Below, in pieces: positions 1 to 8,137 of a stretch of DNA of 22,828 nucleotides. The notes beneath the pieces are model-generated. The model did no database searches. It had not been told where the DNA came from and worked only from the letters and a program-made list of their open reading frames with translations. Source of the stretch: Clostridia bacterium (lineage in GTDB: Bacteria; Bacillota; Clostridia; Oscillospirales; CAG-272); the NCBI GenBank assembly GCA_017461825.1, contig JAFTXB010000045.1, forward strand, positions 1-22,828, read 5' to 3'. The first letter of the stretch is position 1; each line of letters opens with the position of its first letter. A program made the translations under genes and the position numbers.

Positions 1-933
1 TACAGCGATGCTTTGAAAGTTCTCCCCGTAGAGCTTCCGTCAATCGCTCCAAAGGCGTTTCTGTTTGTGACGCATGCGGTGGCTGTGATCCTCCTCAGAC
101 ATTTTTCGGCGATGGACGCGCGCGACTATTGGCTGGATCTGCCGCGGCGGATGATGAAAAAATCACTCTCGGAATCTCTTAATCAAAAGAAAAAGAGCAA
201 ATATAGCTATTGGCGTTTGGTCTCACGGTTGATTCTTGCTGCGGTTCTGTATTCCTTGGGTACTTCGATCTTGACGGTGGTGCTTGCAATTCTTTTGAGC
301 ATGGTTGGCGTGGTGAAGCTTTTGTTGATTACCCCCGGTATTCTGGCTGTCCTTCTTTTGATCGTGGTGGTCTTTTATCTGCGTACCTTTGTTGCACGCG
401 TCAAGCTGATCCGTAAACTTAAAAAGATCTGCAAGGAGAGGGGCTATGAGCTCTTTGATCTCAAGCGTCCGTACCGCTCGATCTTTCGGGACAATGAGAA
501 GTACACATTTGCTGTCGGCATTGGAAAAACAACCTATTACTGCCGTTTGATCGCATGTGTGAACCGCAACAACAAGTATACTTTTTCGGAAGACGGAACC
601 TTGATGCGCGCAAAAATGATCCATATGCCAAAAGGAGCAAGAATGGCTTCTGCCGGCGGATACGTACAGGCAACCGATTTTGGATCGGGCGATGAACTTG
701 AGCTGTTTGGATTTACCTCCGAGATCGACTATACCTTCGAAGCCGACGGCGAAAAGATCCTATTGCTCAATCCGACGCCGCGTCGGGTGCGTAAATTGAT
801 CGATAAACGCATGGCGGAAATGGATAACGGAGATAAGATCGGCGAGTACACCGTTTATACGGGAAATGCCTTTTTGCGATTGATCGACCGCTTGGGAGAG
901 GATCGAAAGGAGAGGATCTTTCATGACAGCTGA
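1..933 (+). CDS. Membrane protein of unknown function, 5' end outside window
   Basis: The reading frame is open to the first base, with four further codons upstream of the first possible start (TTG at 13), so the gene probably begins outside the window. An internal ATG at 112 has no convincing ribosome site and the codons before it look coding. About 310 residues are visible. A hydrophobic stretch at roughly residues 74-128 could form two or three membrane segments, with a basic cytoplasmic linker before it (a Lys-rich run near residue 60). The C-terminal half is soluble and mixed alpha/beta in character. I do not recognise the family. It overlaps the next gene by 11 bases, which implies translational coupling and possibly a joint membrane complex. 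Function unknown. Confidence 0.75.
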   Translation, partial: YSDALKVLPVELPSIAPKAFLFVTHAVAVILLRHFSAMDARDYWLDLPRRMMKKSLSESLNQKKKSKYSYWRLVSRLILAAVLYSLGTSILTVVLAILLSMVGVVKLLLITPGILAVLLLIVVVFYLRTFVARVKLIRKLKKICKERGYELFDLKRPYRSIFRDNEKYTFAVGIGKTTYYCRLIACVNRNNKYTFSEDGTLMRAKMIHMPKGARMASAGGYVQATDFGSGDELELFGFTSEIDYTFEADGEKILLLNPTPRRVRKLIDKRMAEMDNGDKIGEYTVYTGNAFLRLIDRLGEDRKERIFHDS

Positions 934-1498
934 AGAATTTTGGAGCTACATCCGACGGAATCACCCAACGGTTGCCGCCTTTTTGCACCGCAAAAAACTG
1001 CTCAAATTGGCACGGGTGCTTTTGATTAATGCCATTTTGTGGGCGTTTGCTGTTTTTACCGTGGAGGAGATGAACAAGCCGAACCTACGTATTCCAACGC
1101 TTCTGATCGTTGCGTTGGTGTCGGTAGCATATACATGGTTTGCAAGACCGCGTGGGTTGATTTTTTCAAAGCCCTATGTTGGCAAAATCGAGAAAGCGAC
1201 CATCAGCACACATATGCAGGAGTGTGACGGCCCCGGGATGTATGGAAAAGGTATGAGAATGAGCAATTTTTGGGTGCTGACGGTACGGGGCGAGGATGGC
1301 AAAACGCATCAAATCGAACTGGAACCGAAATATGAACACTGCTATCGTGTGGGGGATCGAATCGGTGTTTTACCCGCCATACAGTATCCCTTCCTTTTGG
1401 ATACTCCCGATGATCACCCCACCGTTTGCTGGTGGTGCGGCAGCATCAACCGCCCCGAGGATCGCGAATGCATGAACTGTGGCAGAGACATGGTTTAA
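923..1498 (+). CDS. Two-TM protein with C-terminal zinc ribbon, unknown function
   Basis: The 191-residue product has two hydrophobic segments (about residues 27-47 and 56-74). A soluble region of about 85 residues follows, which looks beta-rich. The C-terminus is a compact zinc-ribbon motif with Cys169, Cys172, Cys183 and Cys186 (CWWC-G and CMNCG knuckles). The ATG at 923 lies inside the 3' end of the preceding gene and is preceded by an AGGAGAGGA ribosome site within that gene. Zinc ribbons of this type at the ends of small Firmicute membrane proteins usually have no assigned enzymatic role. The overlap with the upstream membrane protein and the shared terminator at 1515-1560 point to one operon. 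Function unknown. Confidence 0.8.
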   Translation: MTAEEFWSYIRRNHPTVAAFLHRKKLLKLARVLLINAILWAFAVFTVEEMNKPNLRIPTLLIVALVSVAYTWFARPRGLIFSKPYVGKIEKATISTHMQECDGPGMYGKGMRMSNFWVLTVRGEDGKTHQIELEPKYEHCYRVGDRIGVLPAIQYPFLLDTPDDHPTVCWWCGSINRPEDRECMNCGRDMV

Positions 1499-1514
1499 CA
1501 GCCAATTTTAAAAT

Positions 1515-1560
1515 ATCGCACGGTTTTGACGATTGAAGTCTTAACCGTGCGATGTTTTTT
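1515..1560 (+). terminator. Rho-independent terminator of the 1-1498 operon
   Basis: An 11-bp perfect stem pairs 1515-1525 with 1543-1553 across a 17-nt loop and is followed by GTTTTTT. It lies 17 bases after the zinc-ribbon gene. Confidence 0.9.
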
Positions 1561-1660
1561 ATTTGTCAATTTATCATAAAAAAGCAAGTTTTTTCACGGT
1601 TTGAAACAACTTTTAAAAGCGCAAACTCTTTATAGCGATTTTTTGAAAGGAGATCGGTTT

Positions 1661-2449
1661 GTGAAAAGGATCATTTGTTTTTTGATTTGTTTATCAACTG
1701 TATGCGCCATGCTTGTAATGCCGACCTTTGCTGAATCAAAGGCGCACAATTGGTACTGTGTGCATGTCAAGGATCACATTCAACCTACGGTTGGCTCGGA
1801 TATTTCCTTTGTGGAAGAGGTTGGGGGATATTATATCGATCATGCGCATTCAAATATCGATGATGCTGATAAGGTGGTATATTTGACCTTTGATGCAGGG
1901 TATGAAAACGGTAATGTTGCAAAAATATTGGATATTTTAAAAGAAAAGAATGTTCAAGCGGCTTTTTTTGTGCTTGGCAACTTAATTACCCATGATACCG
2001 CTCTCGTGAAACGAATGGCTGATGAGGGGCATTTGGTATGCAATCACACGGTGCGGCACAAGGATATGACAACAATGGATGATGGAGCGTTTCTTTCGGA
2101 ATTGCGCGAGCTGGAGCAGATCTACGCAGAAACGGTTGGTGGGGAAATGGCACCCTATTACCGTCCGCCCGAGGGGAGATTCAACCGAAACAATTTAGCT
2201 TGCGCCAAAGAAAACGGATATCGAACGATCTTTTGGAGCTTTGCGTACCCCGATTGGGACAACGCAAAGCAGATGTCCGCCGAAAAGGCAAAAAACATCA
2301 TTTTGGATAACGTTCACAATGGGGAAGTGATGCTTTTGCATCCAACTTCGGCAACCAATGCGGAGATACTTGGTGATGTGATCGAGGCGCTCAAAGGGCA
2401 GGGCTTTCGTTTTGGAACGCTTGATGAGTTGACGGAAAGTGTGGGATGA
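1661..2449 (+). CDS. pdaA: PdaA-like polysaccharide deacetylase (CE4/NodB), probably spore-cortex
   Basis: This is a NodB-fold de-N-acetylase of 262 residues, close in motifs to PdaA, the enzyme that prepares muramic acid for delta-lactam formation in spore cortex. I start it at GTG 1661 because GAAAGGAG lies just upstream and a clean signal peptide follows (residues 1-25, ending TFA). The frame extends to a TTG at 1601, but that would bury the signal peptide. Motifs: TFDAGYENG (Asp78 as base; the second Asp of TFDDG is Ala79), CNHTVRH (His129 and His133 as metal ligands), RPPEGRF (Arg168) and LLHPTS (His227). Replacement of the second Asp is typical of PdaA-type enzymes as I recall them. It is coupled to a second deacetylase. 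The substrate is inferred from family resemblance; the gene symbol is tentative. Confidence 0.85.
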   Translation: MKRIICFLICLSTVCAMLVMPTFAESKAHNWYCVHVKDHIQPTVGSDISFVEEVGGYYIDHAHSNIDDADKVVYLTFDAGYENGNVAKILDILKEKNVQAAFFVLGNLITHDTALVKRMADEGHLVCNHTVRHKDMTTMDDGAFLSELRELEQIYAETVGGEMAPYYRPPEGRFNRNNLACAKENGYRTIFWSFAYPDWDNAKQMSAEKAKNIILDNVHNGEVMLLHPTSATNAEILGDVIEALKGQGFRFGTLDELTESVG

Positions 2450-3147
2450 TGCGCTTGCATTGTATACGGCGTATTTGCACCGCTTTTTTGACACTGACAG
2501 TGCTTTTCTCCTTTGTGCTTCGGGTCTGCGTCGGAGCACAAACAGAGGTGCATCGATCGGTTAAAACCGACTCTATGCAGATTGCTCTGACCTTTGATGA
2601 CGGGCCTCACCCCTATCTGACACAGGAAATATTGGATATTTTGGCGCAATATAACGTGAAAGCTACCTTTTTTATGGTTGGGGAGAATGTGATAAACTAT
2701 CCGGATGCAGCAAAAGCTGTTCTCGCCGCAGGACACGAGGTTGGAAATCATACTTTTTCTCATACACATGTCAAAGGGCTTTCGGAGCATGAGGTTTTGG
2801 ACGAGCTTGGGCGATGTGAGGATGCGCTCGAGGAGCTTTGTGAGTATAGACCGCATTTGTTTCGTCCACCGGAGGGCGCCTTGAATGAATATGTGGAGCA
2901 TTGTTCGGATCATTTTGATTATACGCTGGTTTTATGGAGTCTCGACACACGCGATTGGGAAAACAAAAACGCCGAGCAGATCGCCGATGCGGTACTCTCA
3001 AACGTTGCCCCCGGGGATATTATTTTGATGCATGATTATATTGGCAGGCAAAGCAAAACGCCCGAAGCATTGGCAACGCTTTTGCCAAAACTGATCGAGC
3101 GAGGATATGAGCTTGTAACGGTGAGCAGACTTTTGGGGATTGCTTAG
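2446..3147 (+). CDS. Polysaccharide deacetylase, canonical NodB/CE4
   Basis: The 233-residue product opens with an N-terminal signal or anchor helix (residues about 10-30) followed by a complete CE4 domain. The motifs are TFDDG (Asp51, Asp52), NHTFSH (His102, His106), RPPEG (Arg140), a WSLDTRDW segment (Asp170, Trp171) and ILMHD (His196). This full catalytic set predicts a metal-dependent de-N-acetylase acting outside the membrane on peptidoglycan or another N-acetylated glycan. The first ATG (2446) overlaps the TGA of the preceding deacetylase in an ATGA-type arrangement; a second in-frame ATG follows immediately at 2449. The tight coupling suggests the two act at the same time on related substrates. 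Whether it works on vegetative wall or spore cortex cannot be told from sequence. Confidence 0.88.
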   Translation: MMRLHCIRRICTAFLTLTVLFSFVLRVCVGAQTEVHRSVKTDSMQIALTFDDGPHPYLTQEILDILAQYNVKATFFMVGENVINYPDAAKAVLAAGHEVGNHTFSHTHVKGLSEHEVLDELGRCEDALEELCEYRPHLFRPPEGALNEYVEHCSDHFDYTLVLWSLDTRDWENKNAEQIADAVLSNVAPGDIILMHDYIGRQSKTPEALATLLPKLIERGYELVTVSRLLGIA

Positions 3148-3180
3148 ATTTTTTGTCGAAAAAACTTGAATACAAATAAT

Positions 3181-3204
3181 AGGGCAGCCAACTCGGCTGC
3201 CCTT
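3181..3204. terminator. Short hairpin between convergent genes, likely bidirectional terminator
   Basis: A 9-bp GC-rich stem pairs 3181-3189 with 3195-3203 across a 5-nt loop. It lies between two convergent genes. The T-tract is weak on both sides, so efficiency is uncertain. Confidence 0.7.
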
Positions 3205-3236
3205 AATAGCTATATATTGAATTTTGGATGGATCAT

Positions 3237-4235
3237 TTATTCGATAGGTTCCTCGGTGGAATCGTCGTATTCGTCCTCATCGTCTAAATTCTTATAGGGC
3301 TCGATCATATAGCGGTCGATAACGGGATATGCGGCGTATGCGCTGGTGAAGGCTGTGACCGCAAAATAATAGAGAAAGGGGAGAATGAGGGGGATCGCGA
3401 TGCCGAGAGGGGTCATGGCAAACAGTGCAAACAGCACGACGTTGATCGCTGTGATGAGCGCGATACCGAGAACACCCATGAAATTACGCTTGATGCCGAG
3501 GATGCTGAAGATCAATGCGTTTTTAAAGATCTTTCGGAGCGACATATCAAAGGTAACAAGCATGAGATAAATGTAAAATCTCATGAGGAAGTAAAGTATG
3601 ATGAGTGCCATGATGGCAAAATAGCAAAAGTCTGTCCAAAAAGTACTGGGCATTCCCATAAAATAGGTGAAATCAAAGATAAGTAAGAAAATGGCAATTA
3701 CATCGATCAGTCCCAAGAAAAAGCCCTGCTTGAGATTTCTGCGGACTGCGTAGAAATAATCGGAAAACAGGAATACGGGCTCGCCTCGTACCATACTTCT
3801 GAGAATATAGGTGGAGCCGACATTTTGCCATCCCCATGTGACTACCAAAAATAGCACGCAGATACCGATGATGACATAGGTGCTGATATCGTTATACACG
3901 GAAATGCTTTTTTGTGCGCCGAACAAGTCGAGCAAAACGGTGGTTGCGGGGGTGGGATCAATTAAATTTGCACCGTACAGCTGTGAAAACACAGCATGGT
4001 TGGCAATTGGTGTTTTATCGGCACTGATGCTGGCATAAAAGATGATCAAAATGGGCAGGATCATGGGAATCATCATGATGTTGAGAGACACGAGCTTCCA
4101 AAAACGTCTGCCAAGAAGTTTAAAGTATCTCTTTATGGTTGGGGTCGTGTCCTCTTCAATTGCGTCCGGGCGCTCACCTCGGTTAAAATCAAAAAAACGG
4201 AACAGTCTGCCGCCTGTTTTTTTCTTATCTGTCAA
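3237..4235 (-). CDS. DUF624/YesL-like multi-pass membrane protein
   Basis: The product is 332 residues with about six membrane segments (roughly 50-70, 118-136, 172-192, 202-226, 253-275 and 278-298) and an acidic C-terminal tail. The first helix region (RYFKLLGRRFWKLVSLN) resembles the start of DUF624/YesL proteins, which are often near carbohydrate transport genes and have no defined biochemical role. The open frame extends to 4430, but a strong promoter at 4314-4342 lies inside that extension. I therefore place the start at TTG 4235, preceded by a purine-rich AGAAAGAAGAAG. No in-frame ATG exists before the first membrane helix. The acidic tail is longer than I expect for YesL. Family assignment is moderately certain; function is unknown. 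Confidence 0.7.
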   Translation of the reverse strand: MTDKKKTGGRLFRFFDFNRGERPDAIEEDTTPTIKRYFKLLGRRFWKLVSLNIMMIPMILPILIIFYASISADKTPIANHAVFSQLYGANLIDPTPATTVLLDLFGAQKSISVYNDISTYVIIGICVLFLVVTWGWQNVGSTYILRSMVRGEPVFLFSDYFYAVRRNLKQGFFLGLIDVIAIFLLIFDFTYFMGMPSTFWTDFCYFAIMALIILYFLMRFYIYLMLVTFDMSLRKIFKNALIFSILGIKRNFMGVLGIALITAINVVLFALFAMTPLGIAIPLILPFLYYFAVTAFTSAYAAYPVIDRYMIEPYKNLDDEDEYDDSTEEPIE

Positions 4236-4313
4236 TGTTCTTCTTCTTTCTGTAAATATTAGGGCAATGTGTTTTTGTTTGCGAACCCCGCAAGAAATGC
4301 CCAAAGTATTTAT

Positions 4314-4342
4314 ATTGTACCACAGTTTGTTTCGATTGTCAA
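4314..4342 (-). promoter_or_regulatory. Sigma-A promoter for the DUF624 gene
   Basis: On the minus strand, TTGACA (4342-4337) and TACAAT (4319-4314) are separated by 17 bp. The predicted transcript starts near 4307, leaving a leader of about 70 nt before the TTG start at 4235. Confidence 0.8.
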
Positions 4343-4457
4343 GGAATTCAGAAAATTTACATTTTTCGTAAAAAGTAGTCAAAAAATTAAGAAAGACAGA
4401 TGTGACGGTTGGTTTGTGAATTTTTGGCATGTTTTTTTAAAAATTTAAAAAAGCATC

Positions 4458-4486
4458 TTGCAATGGCTTCTGAATTATGATATAAT
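4458..4486 (+). promoter_or_regulatory. Sigma-A promoter for the two-TM unknown gene
   Basis: TTGCAA (4458-4463) and TATAAT (4481-4486) are separated by 17 bp, about 90 bases upstream of the ATG at 4579. The promoter points away from the divergent DUF624 promoter. Confidence 0.75.
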
Positions 4487-4578
4487 ATATTGTAAATGTA
4501 ACAGATATGGGGGATCTTTGAGATCTCCGAGGTTTTTATTTGATGTAATAAAAAAGCATAAGGAAGGAAAAATTTCGA

Positions 4579-5238
4579 ATGAATTGGAAAAAGAAGATCC
4601 CGCTTATCATGGCGATTGTTGGTGTTCTCAGTTTTGTCGGTGCGATTTTGTTGCTGGTTTTGGCGGTTCCGAAAGCCGACGCGACCTATAAAAGAGTGCT
4701 TGAGGTTATTATTTCGTGTTTGATGATTATTCTCTCGCTTCTCATTGCCTATTATCTTTACGTTATCCGCGATGCCGAGCCGAACTTTTTCTTGTTTGAT
4801 CGCGCAAAAAAGAAGAATATCCCCGTTGAAAATCTGAATTTTACGATCGTCAACGAGCGCATGAGCTTCTTTTTGACGATGGTTTGCGAGTCGGTTGAGG
4901 AGCTGTGGGTTGACAACGTGCTGGAAAGCGACCGCAAACTGGGATACCGCCGTGTTTACAGACCTCTGCTTGCATACAAAATGCTGTACGATCTGGCTGA
5001 TAAGGATCTTGCCGAATATTGGGGATTTTTGTGCAATGCCAAACCCGAAACGATCAACTCGATGTGCGGTGCTTTGGAGCAGGGCGGTGAGCAGGAAATG
5101 GTAAAGGCATTTCGCTTTATCATGGAAAATTACCGTGACAATCCCGAAAAGATCAAGGATTTCGTCTGTGGCAATATGCGTTATATCCGCGGCAGAATGC
5201 TCAGCTACATCAAGCGTAATATCGAAATGTTTTATTGA
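4579..5238 (+). CDS. Two-TM protein of unknown function with helical cytoplasmic domain
   Basis: The 219-residue product has two N-terminal membrane helices (about residues 7-31 and 41-64). A soluble, mostly helical domain of about 150 residues follows, rich in charged residues and ending in Tyr. I do not recognise a family. The start at 4579 is supported by GGAAGGA about 10 bases upstream, and the gene has its own promoter (4458-4486) and terminator (5248-5275), so it is probably transcribed alone. It lies between a divergent DUF624 membrane protein and a downstream DUF1836 regulator, which does not indicate a pathway. No catalytic motif was noticed. The long minus-strand frame across it is a shadow. 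Confidence 0.8.
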   Translation: MNWKKKIPLIMAIVGVLSFVGAILLLVLAVPKADATYKRVLEVIISCLMIILSLLIAYYLYVIRDAEPNFFLFDRAKKKNIPVENLNFTIVNERMSFFLTMVCESVEELWVDNVLESDRKLGYRRVYRPLLAYKMLYDLADKDLAEYWGFLCNAKPETINSMCGALEQGGEQEMVKAFRFIMENYRDNPEKIKDFVCGNMRYIRGRMLSYIKRNIEMFY

Positions 5239-5247
5239 TGAAATTAA

Positions 5248-5275
5248 AAGAACCGTTTCGGCGGTTCTTTTTTTA
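5248..5275 (+). terminator. Rho-independent terminator
   Basis: An 8-bp stem pairs 5248-5255 with 5262-5269 across a 6-nt loop and runs into an unbroken T-tract to about 5274. It lies 10 bases after the preceding stop codon. Confidence 0.92.
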
Positions 5276-5343
5276 ACTCTTTGACAGTCTATATACAATA
5301 TGTGGCATTCAAGAAAAAATCAGCATCTATTCACAAAAAACGC

Positions 5344-5372
5344 TTGACAATCAATTGATTGTATGATATAAT
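5344..5372 (+). promoter_or_regulatory. Consensus sigma-A promoter with palindromic operator
   Basis: TTGACA (5344-5349) and TATAAT (5367-5372) are both perfect and separated by 17 bp. A perfect 16-bp palindrome, ACAATCAATTGATTGT, occupies 5347-5362, overlapping the -35 and most of the spacer. Its position suggests repressor binding, with the adjacent DUF1836 protein as the obvious candidate. Confidence 0.85.
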
Positions 5373-5422
5373 AAGAGCAGAAGAAGAAACGTATCATTTA
5401 TAGAATAGGAGAAGAAAGGTGT

Positions 5423-6001
5423 ATGAAATTACGGTTTTATGATGATCTGATCCCCGGAACAAAGCTGAAGCAATCGGATATGGACGGGTTGACCGGATTG
5501 GAGTTTTTGAAAAAAGTATTTTTTATCAGTGACGGTGTTATGTTAACACAGATCCGCGATATTTCGGGGATCGATTCCTCCACGCTTCAAAACTGGACCA
5601 AGCGCGGATGGGTGGTCAACAGCAAGCTGAAAAAGTACGACATCGATCAGGTGGCGCACATTCTGATCATCAATATGCTGCGCTCTTGTATGCAACTTGA
5701 TAAGATCGACTTTTTGATCCATTACATCAACGGCGAGGTCGGCAACGCAAGCGACGATATTATTCGCGATTCGGAGCTTTATGATTATATCTGCCGCATT
5801 TTAAACCACATGATGAACAGCGGTACCTGCGACCTTTCCTCGTTCCGTGAGTATATCTCGGAGATCACCGATGATTATGTGGAGCCGATGGAAGGGGCTC
5901 GCGAGCGCCTGAACAAGGCTTTGGAGGTCATTTTGGTCACCTACTACGCCGCTTTGATCAAGCAGCAGGCAACAAAGCTGATGGAAGCGATCGAGGGTTG
6001 A
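5423..6001 (+). CDS. DUF1836 family putative transcriptional regulator
   Basis: The 192-residue product matches the DUF1836 pattern, which has a MerR-like winged helix-turn-helix. The segment LTQIRDISGIDSSTLQNWTK (about residues 41-60) reads as the helix-turn-helix, followed by a wing-like KRGWV and a Tyr-Asp-Ile-Asp stretch that precedes the dimer helices. The remainder is helical and may be an effector or dimerisation domain. The ATG at 5423 is preceded by AGGAGAAGAAAGG. The gene has a consensus promoter containing a 16-bp palindrome (5347-5362), so autoregulation is a reasonable inference. DUF1836 proteins are widespread in Firmicutes, and I know of no established regulon. It is monocistronic, ending at a bidirectional terminator shared with nadE. 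Confidence 0.82.
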   Translation: MKLRFYDDLIPGTKLKQSDMDGLTGLEFLKKVFFISDGVMLTQIRDISGIDSSTLQNWTKRGWVVNSKLKKYDIDQVAHILIINMLRSCMQLDKIDFLIHYINGEVGNASDDIIRDSELYDYICRILNHMMNSGTCDLSSFREYISEITDDYVEPMEGARERLNKALEVILVTYYAALIKQQATKLMEAIEG

Positions 6002-6039
6002 TTGGGATAAGATTTTCAACCGTGCAATTCTAATAAAAA

Positions 6040-6083
6040 AAGAGCAAGTACAGGGAACACACCTATACTTGCTCTTGCGTTTT
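6040..6083. terminator. Bidirectional terminator between DUF1836 gene and nadE
   Basis: An 11-bp stem pairs 6040-6050 with 6066-6076. TGCGTTTTTT follows on the plus side, and a run of seven As before the left arm gives a U-tract on the minus side. It serves both convergent genes. Confidence 0.9.
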
Positions 6084-8015
6084 TTAAAGAGATTCAGCTT
6101 CTGCAAGCCAAAGGGCAGAGGAAGCGTCGGATGGCATGCGCCAATCTCCGCGCGGTGAAAGTCCAACCGAGCCGACCTTGGGCCCGTCAGGGAGGCAGGA
6201 GCGCTTGAATTGCTGGTTGAAGAAGCGACGCACGAAGATCTTAAGCCATTTTTTGAGGGTTTCGTCGTCGTAGGTGCCGCCGAGCGCCTGCTTTGCCAAA
6301 CGATAGAGCTTTGCGGGCGGGGTGCCGTAGCGGAGCATATGATAGAGGTAAAAATCGTGCAATTCATAAGGGCCGACGAGATCCTCGGTCTTTTGCGCAA
6401 TCTCACCGTTTTCGTTGGCGGGGAGAAGCTCGGGGGAGACGGGGGTGTTCAGAACGTCGCGCAGGGCGTCTGCCACCTTTTGCTTGCCCTCCTTTTCATA
6501 CGCATCGGCGCAATGCGCAACGAGGTAGCGCACAAGCGTTTTGGGAATATCCGCATTGACACCGTACATCGACATATGGTCGCCGTTGTAGGTCGCCCAG
6601 CCGAGTGCAAGCTCGGAAAGGTCGCCCGTTCCGATCACCATGCCGCCGCAATCGTTTGCAATATCCATGAGGATCTGCGTGCGCTCGCGCGCCTGACTGT
6701 TTTCATAAGTGACATTTCGATCCTCCGGATCGTGACCGATATCTCTGAAATGAATATTGACAGCGTCATAGATATCTACGCATCTGAAATCAACGCCAAG
6801 CTCCTCGCAAAGAACGGTTGCATTGTTCTTTGTACGTTTCGTAGTACCAAAGCAGGGCATTGTAACAGCGACGATATCCTTGCGCGGCCGTTTAAGAGCA
6901 TCCATGGCACGTACCATAACGAGAAGTGCCAGAGTGGAATCGAGGCCTCCCGATATTCCAAGTACAATTTTTTTCGCAAAAGCTCGCTCGACACGCGTTT
7001 TGAGTCCCACGGTTTGGATCGACAAAATGGTCTCACAGCGTGCGGCACATTCATCGGGATCGGCGGGAATAAACGGATGGGGATCAACACGGCGGGTCAG
7101 CAGGGTCTCGGTTACAGGGAGTGAGAATTCAATGATTTGATAATTTTTTTGATCTCCTTGTTGGAAAAGGCTTGAACGGCGACGCTCAAACAGAATACTG
7201 CTGATATCGATTTCGGTGACGAGAATGTCATCCTCATTGTTAAAGGGCTTTTGCTCCGCGATAAGATCGCCGTTTTCATAGATGATCTTATGTCCGCCAA
7301 ATACGTTATCTGTTGTCGATTCGCCGTCGCCTGCCTCGCTCAGAACGTAAGCTGTCAAAAGCCGTTTTGAAAGGGCTTGCAGGTGTTGTTTTCTGAAATT
7401 TACCGTACCCACAGTTTCACCGGATGCGGATAGGTTACAAACAAGAGTTGCGCCCGCAGCAGTGTGTGCAACCGATGGGGAGATTGGGGCATAGGCATCG
7501 GCACCAATTTCTGCCGCAACCGTTAGGTTCGGCATTTCACGGCAGTCAAGCAAAATATCCTTGCCGAAAGGGACGCTTGTGCCGCAAAGGGGAATATTGG
7601 TTATGCCGGCATTGGGGGCAGGTGCAAAATACCGTCCCTCATCATGCGGGGGATGGCTGAGAATGGATGTTTTGGGAATGATTCCCAACAGCTTGCCCGC
7701 GGAGCAAGCCGCCGCGCAGTTGTAGAGCTTGTTTCCATACGCGATAGGAAGCCCAACAAATACAAGGCAATTTGTGTCCTTGGTGTTTTTGAGATAGTTC
7801 TCAAGAGATGAAGCGGCACCTTTGATCAGTGTCTCGTGATAAAAGAGATCGCCGCAAGTAGCGCCTGTAATTGACAACTCCGGGAAAACGAGAATGTGTA
7901 CACCCATCGCATTTGCCTCTTTGGTGAGGCTGATCAATTCGTTTGCGTTATATGCAGGATCGGCTACGCGGATTTTCGGAGCCGCGGCTCCAATCTTTAC
8001 AAAACCGTTTTTCAT
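6084..8015 (-). CDS. nadE: Glutamine-dependent NAD+ synthetase
   Basis: This cytoplasmic enzyme makes NAD+ from nicotinate adenine dinucleotide, ATP and glutamine, the last step of NAD synthesis. The 643-residue product has the two expected domains. The N-terminal nitrilase-type glutaminase has Glu45 (VFPELS), Lys114 (IIPKT) and Cys192 (LVCNLS). The C-terminal synthetase has the ATP-pyrophosphatase P-loop SGGLDS at 354-359 and the family segments GTGDLSELALGW and YGVNADIPKT. I start it at ATG 8015: the frame opens to 8126, but the promoter at 8070-8098 lies within that extension, and AAAGGA lies about 11 bases before the ATG. It is probably transcribed alone. The glutaminase domain means it need not depend on free ammonia. 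Confidence 0.96.
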   Translation of the reverse strand: MKNGFVKIGAAAPKIRVADPAYNANELISLTKEANAMGVHILVFPELSITGATCGDLFYHETLIKGAASSLENYLKNTKDTNCLVFVGLPIAYGNKLYNCAAACSAGKLLGIIPKTSILSHPPHDEGRYFAPAPNAGITNIPLCGTSVPFGKDILLDCREMPNLTVAAEIGADAYAPISPSVAHTAAGATLVCNLSASGETVGTVNFRKQHLQALSKRLLTAYVLSEAGDGESTTDNVFGGHKIIYENGDLIAEQKPFNNEDDILVTEIDISSILFERRRSSLFQQGDQKNYQIIEFSLPVTETLLTRRVDPHPFIPADPDECAARCETILSIQTVGLKTRVERAFAKKIVLGISGGLDSTLALLVMVRAMDALKRPRKDIVAVTMPCFGTTKRTKNNATVLCEELGVDFRCVDIYDAVNIHFRDIGHDPEDRNVTYENSQARERTQILMDIANDCGGMVIGTGDLSELALGWATYNGDHMSMYGVNADIPKTLVRYLVAHCADAYEKEGKQKVADALRDVLNTPVSPELLPANENGEIAQKTEDLVGPYELHDFYLYHMLRYGTPPAKLYRLAKQALGGTYDDETLKKWLKIFVRRFFNQQFKRSCLPDGPKVGSVGLSPRGDWRMPSDASSALWLAEAESL

Positions 8016-8069
8016 AAGGCTTTGAAGTCCTTTCCGAACAGAGATCGTTTCTCTGTGTTTTACCTTATT

Positions 8070-8098
8070 ATTATACCGAAAATTTCCTCTGATTACAA
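8070..8098 (-). promoter_or_regulatory. Sigma-A promoter for nadE
   Basis: On the minus strand, TTGTAA (8098-8093) and TATAAT (8075-8070) are separated by 17 bp. This leaves a leader of roughly 50 nt, with no room for a riboswitch. Confidence 0.75.
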
Positions 8099-8137
8099 GG
8101 GCTTTTTGCAATTTTTTTGCTTTCAATGCCGAAAAAC

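Noticed and set aside
4470..4500. AT-rich stretch resembling a dif site
   Set aside because: The similarity to the Bacillus dif core is only general AT-richness, and the bases are explained by the promoter at 4458-4486.
4387..5298. 303-residue minus-strand open frame
   Set aside because: It lies opposite the well-supported 4579 gene, which has promoter, ribosome site and terminator. Its translation is rich in His, Asn and Gln with no domain sense.
6210..7124. 304-residue plus-strand open frame
   Set aside because: It is antisense to nadE, whose motifs are complete. It is a shadow of that gene's codon bias.
8015..8069. NAD-type riboswitch upstream of nadE
   Set aside because: The leader from the predicted start to the ATG is only about 50 nt, and no aptamer-like structure was seen.
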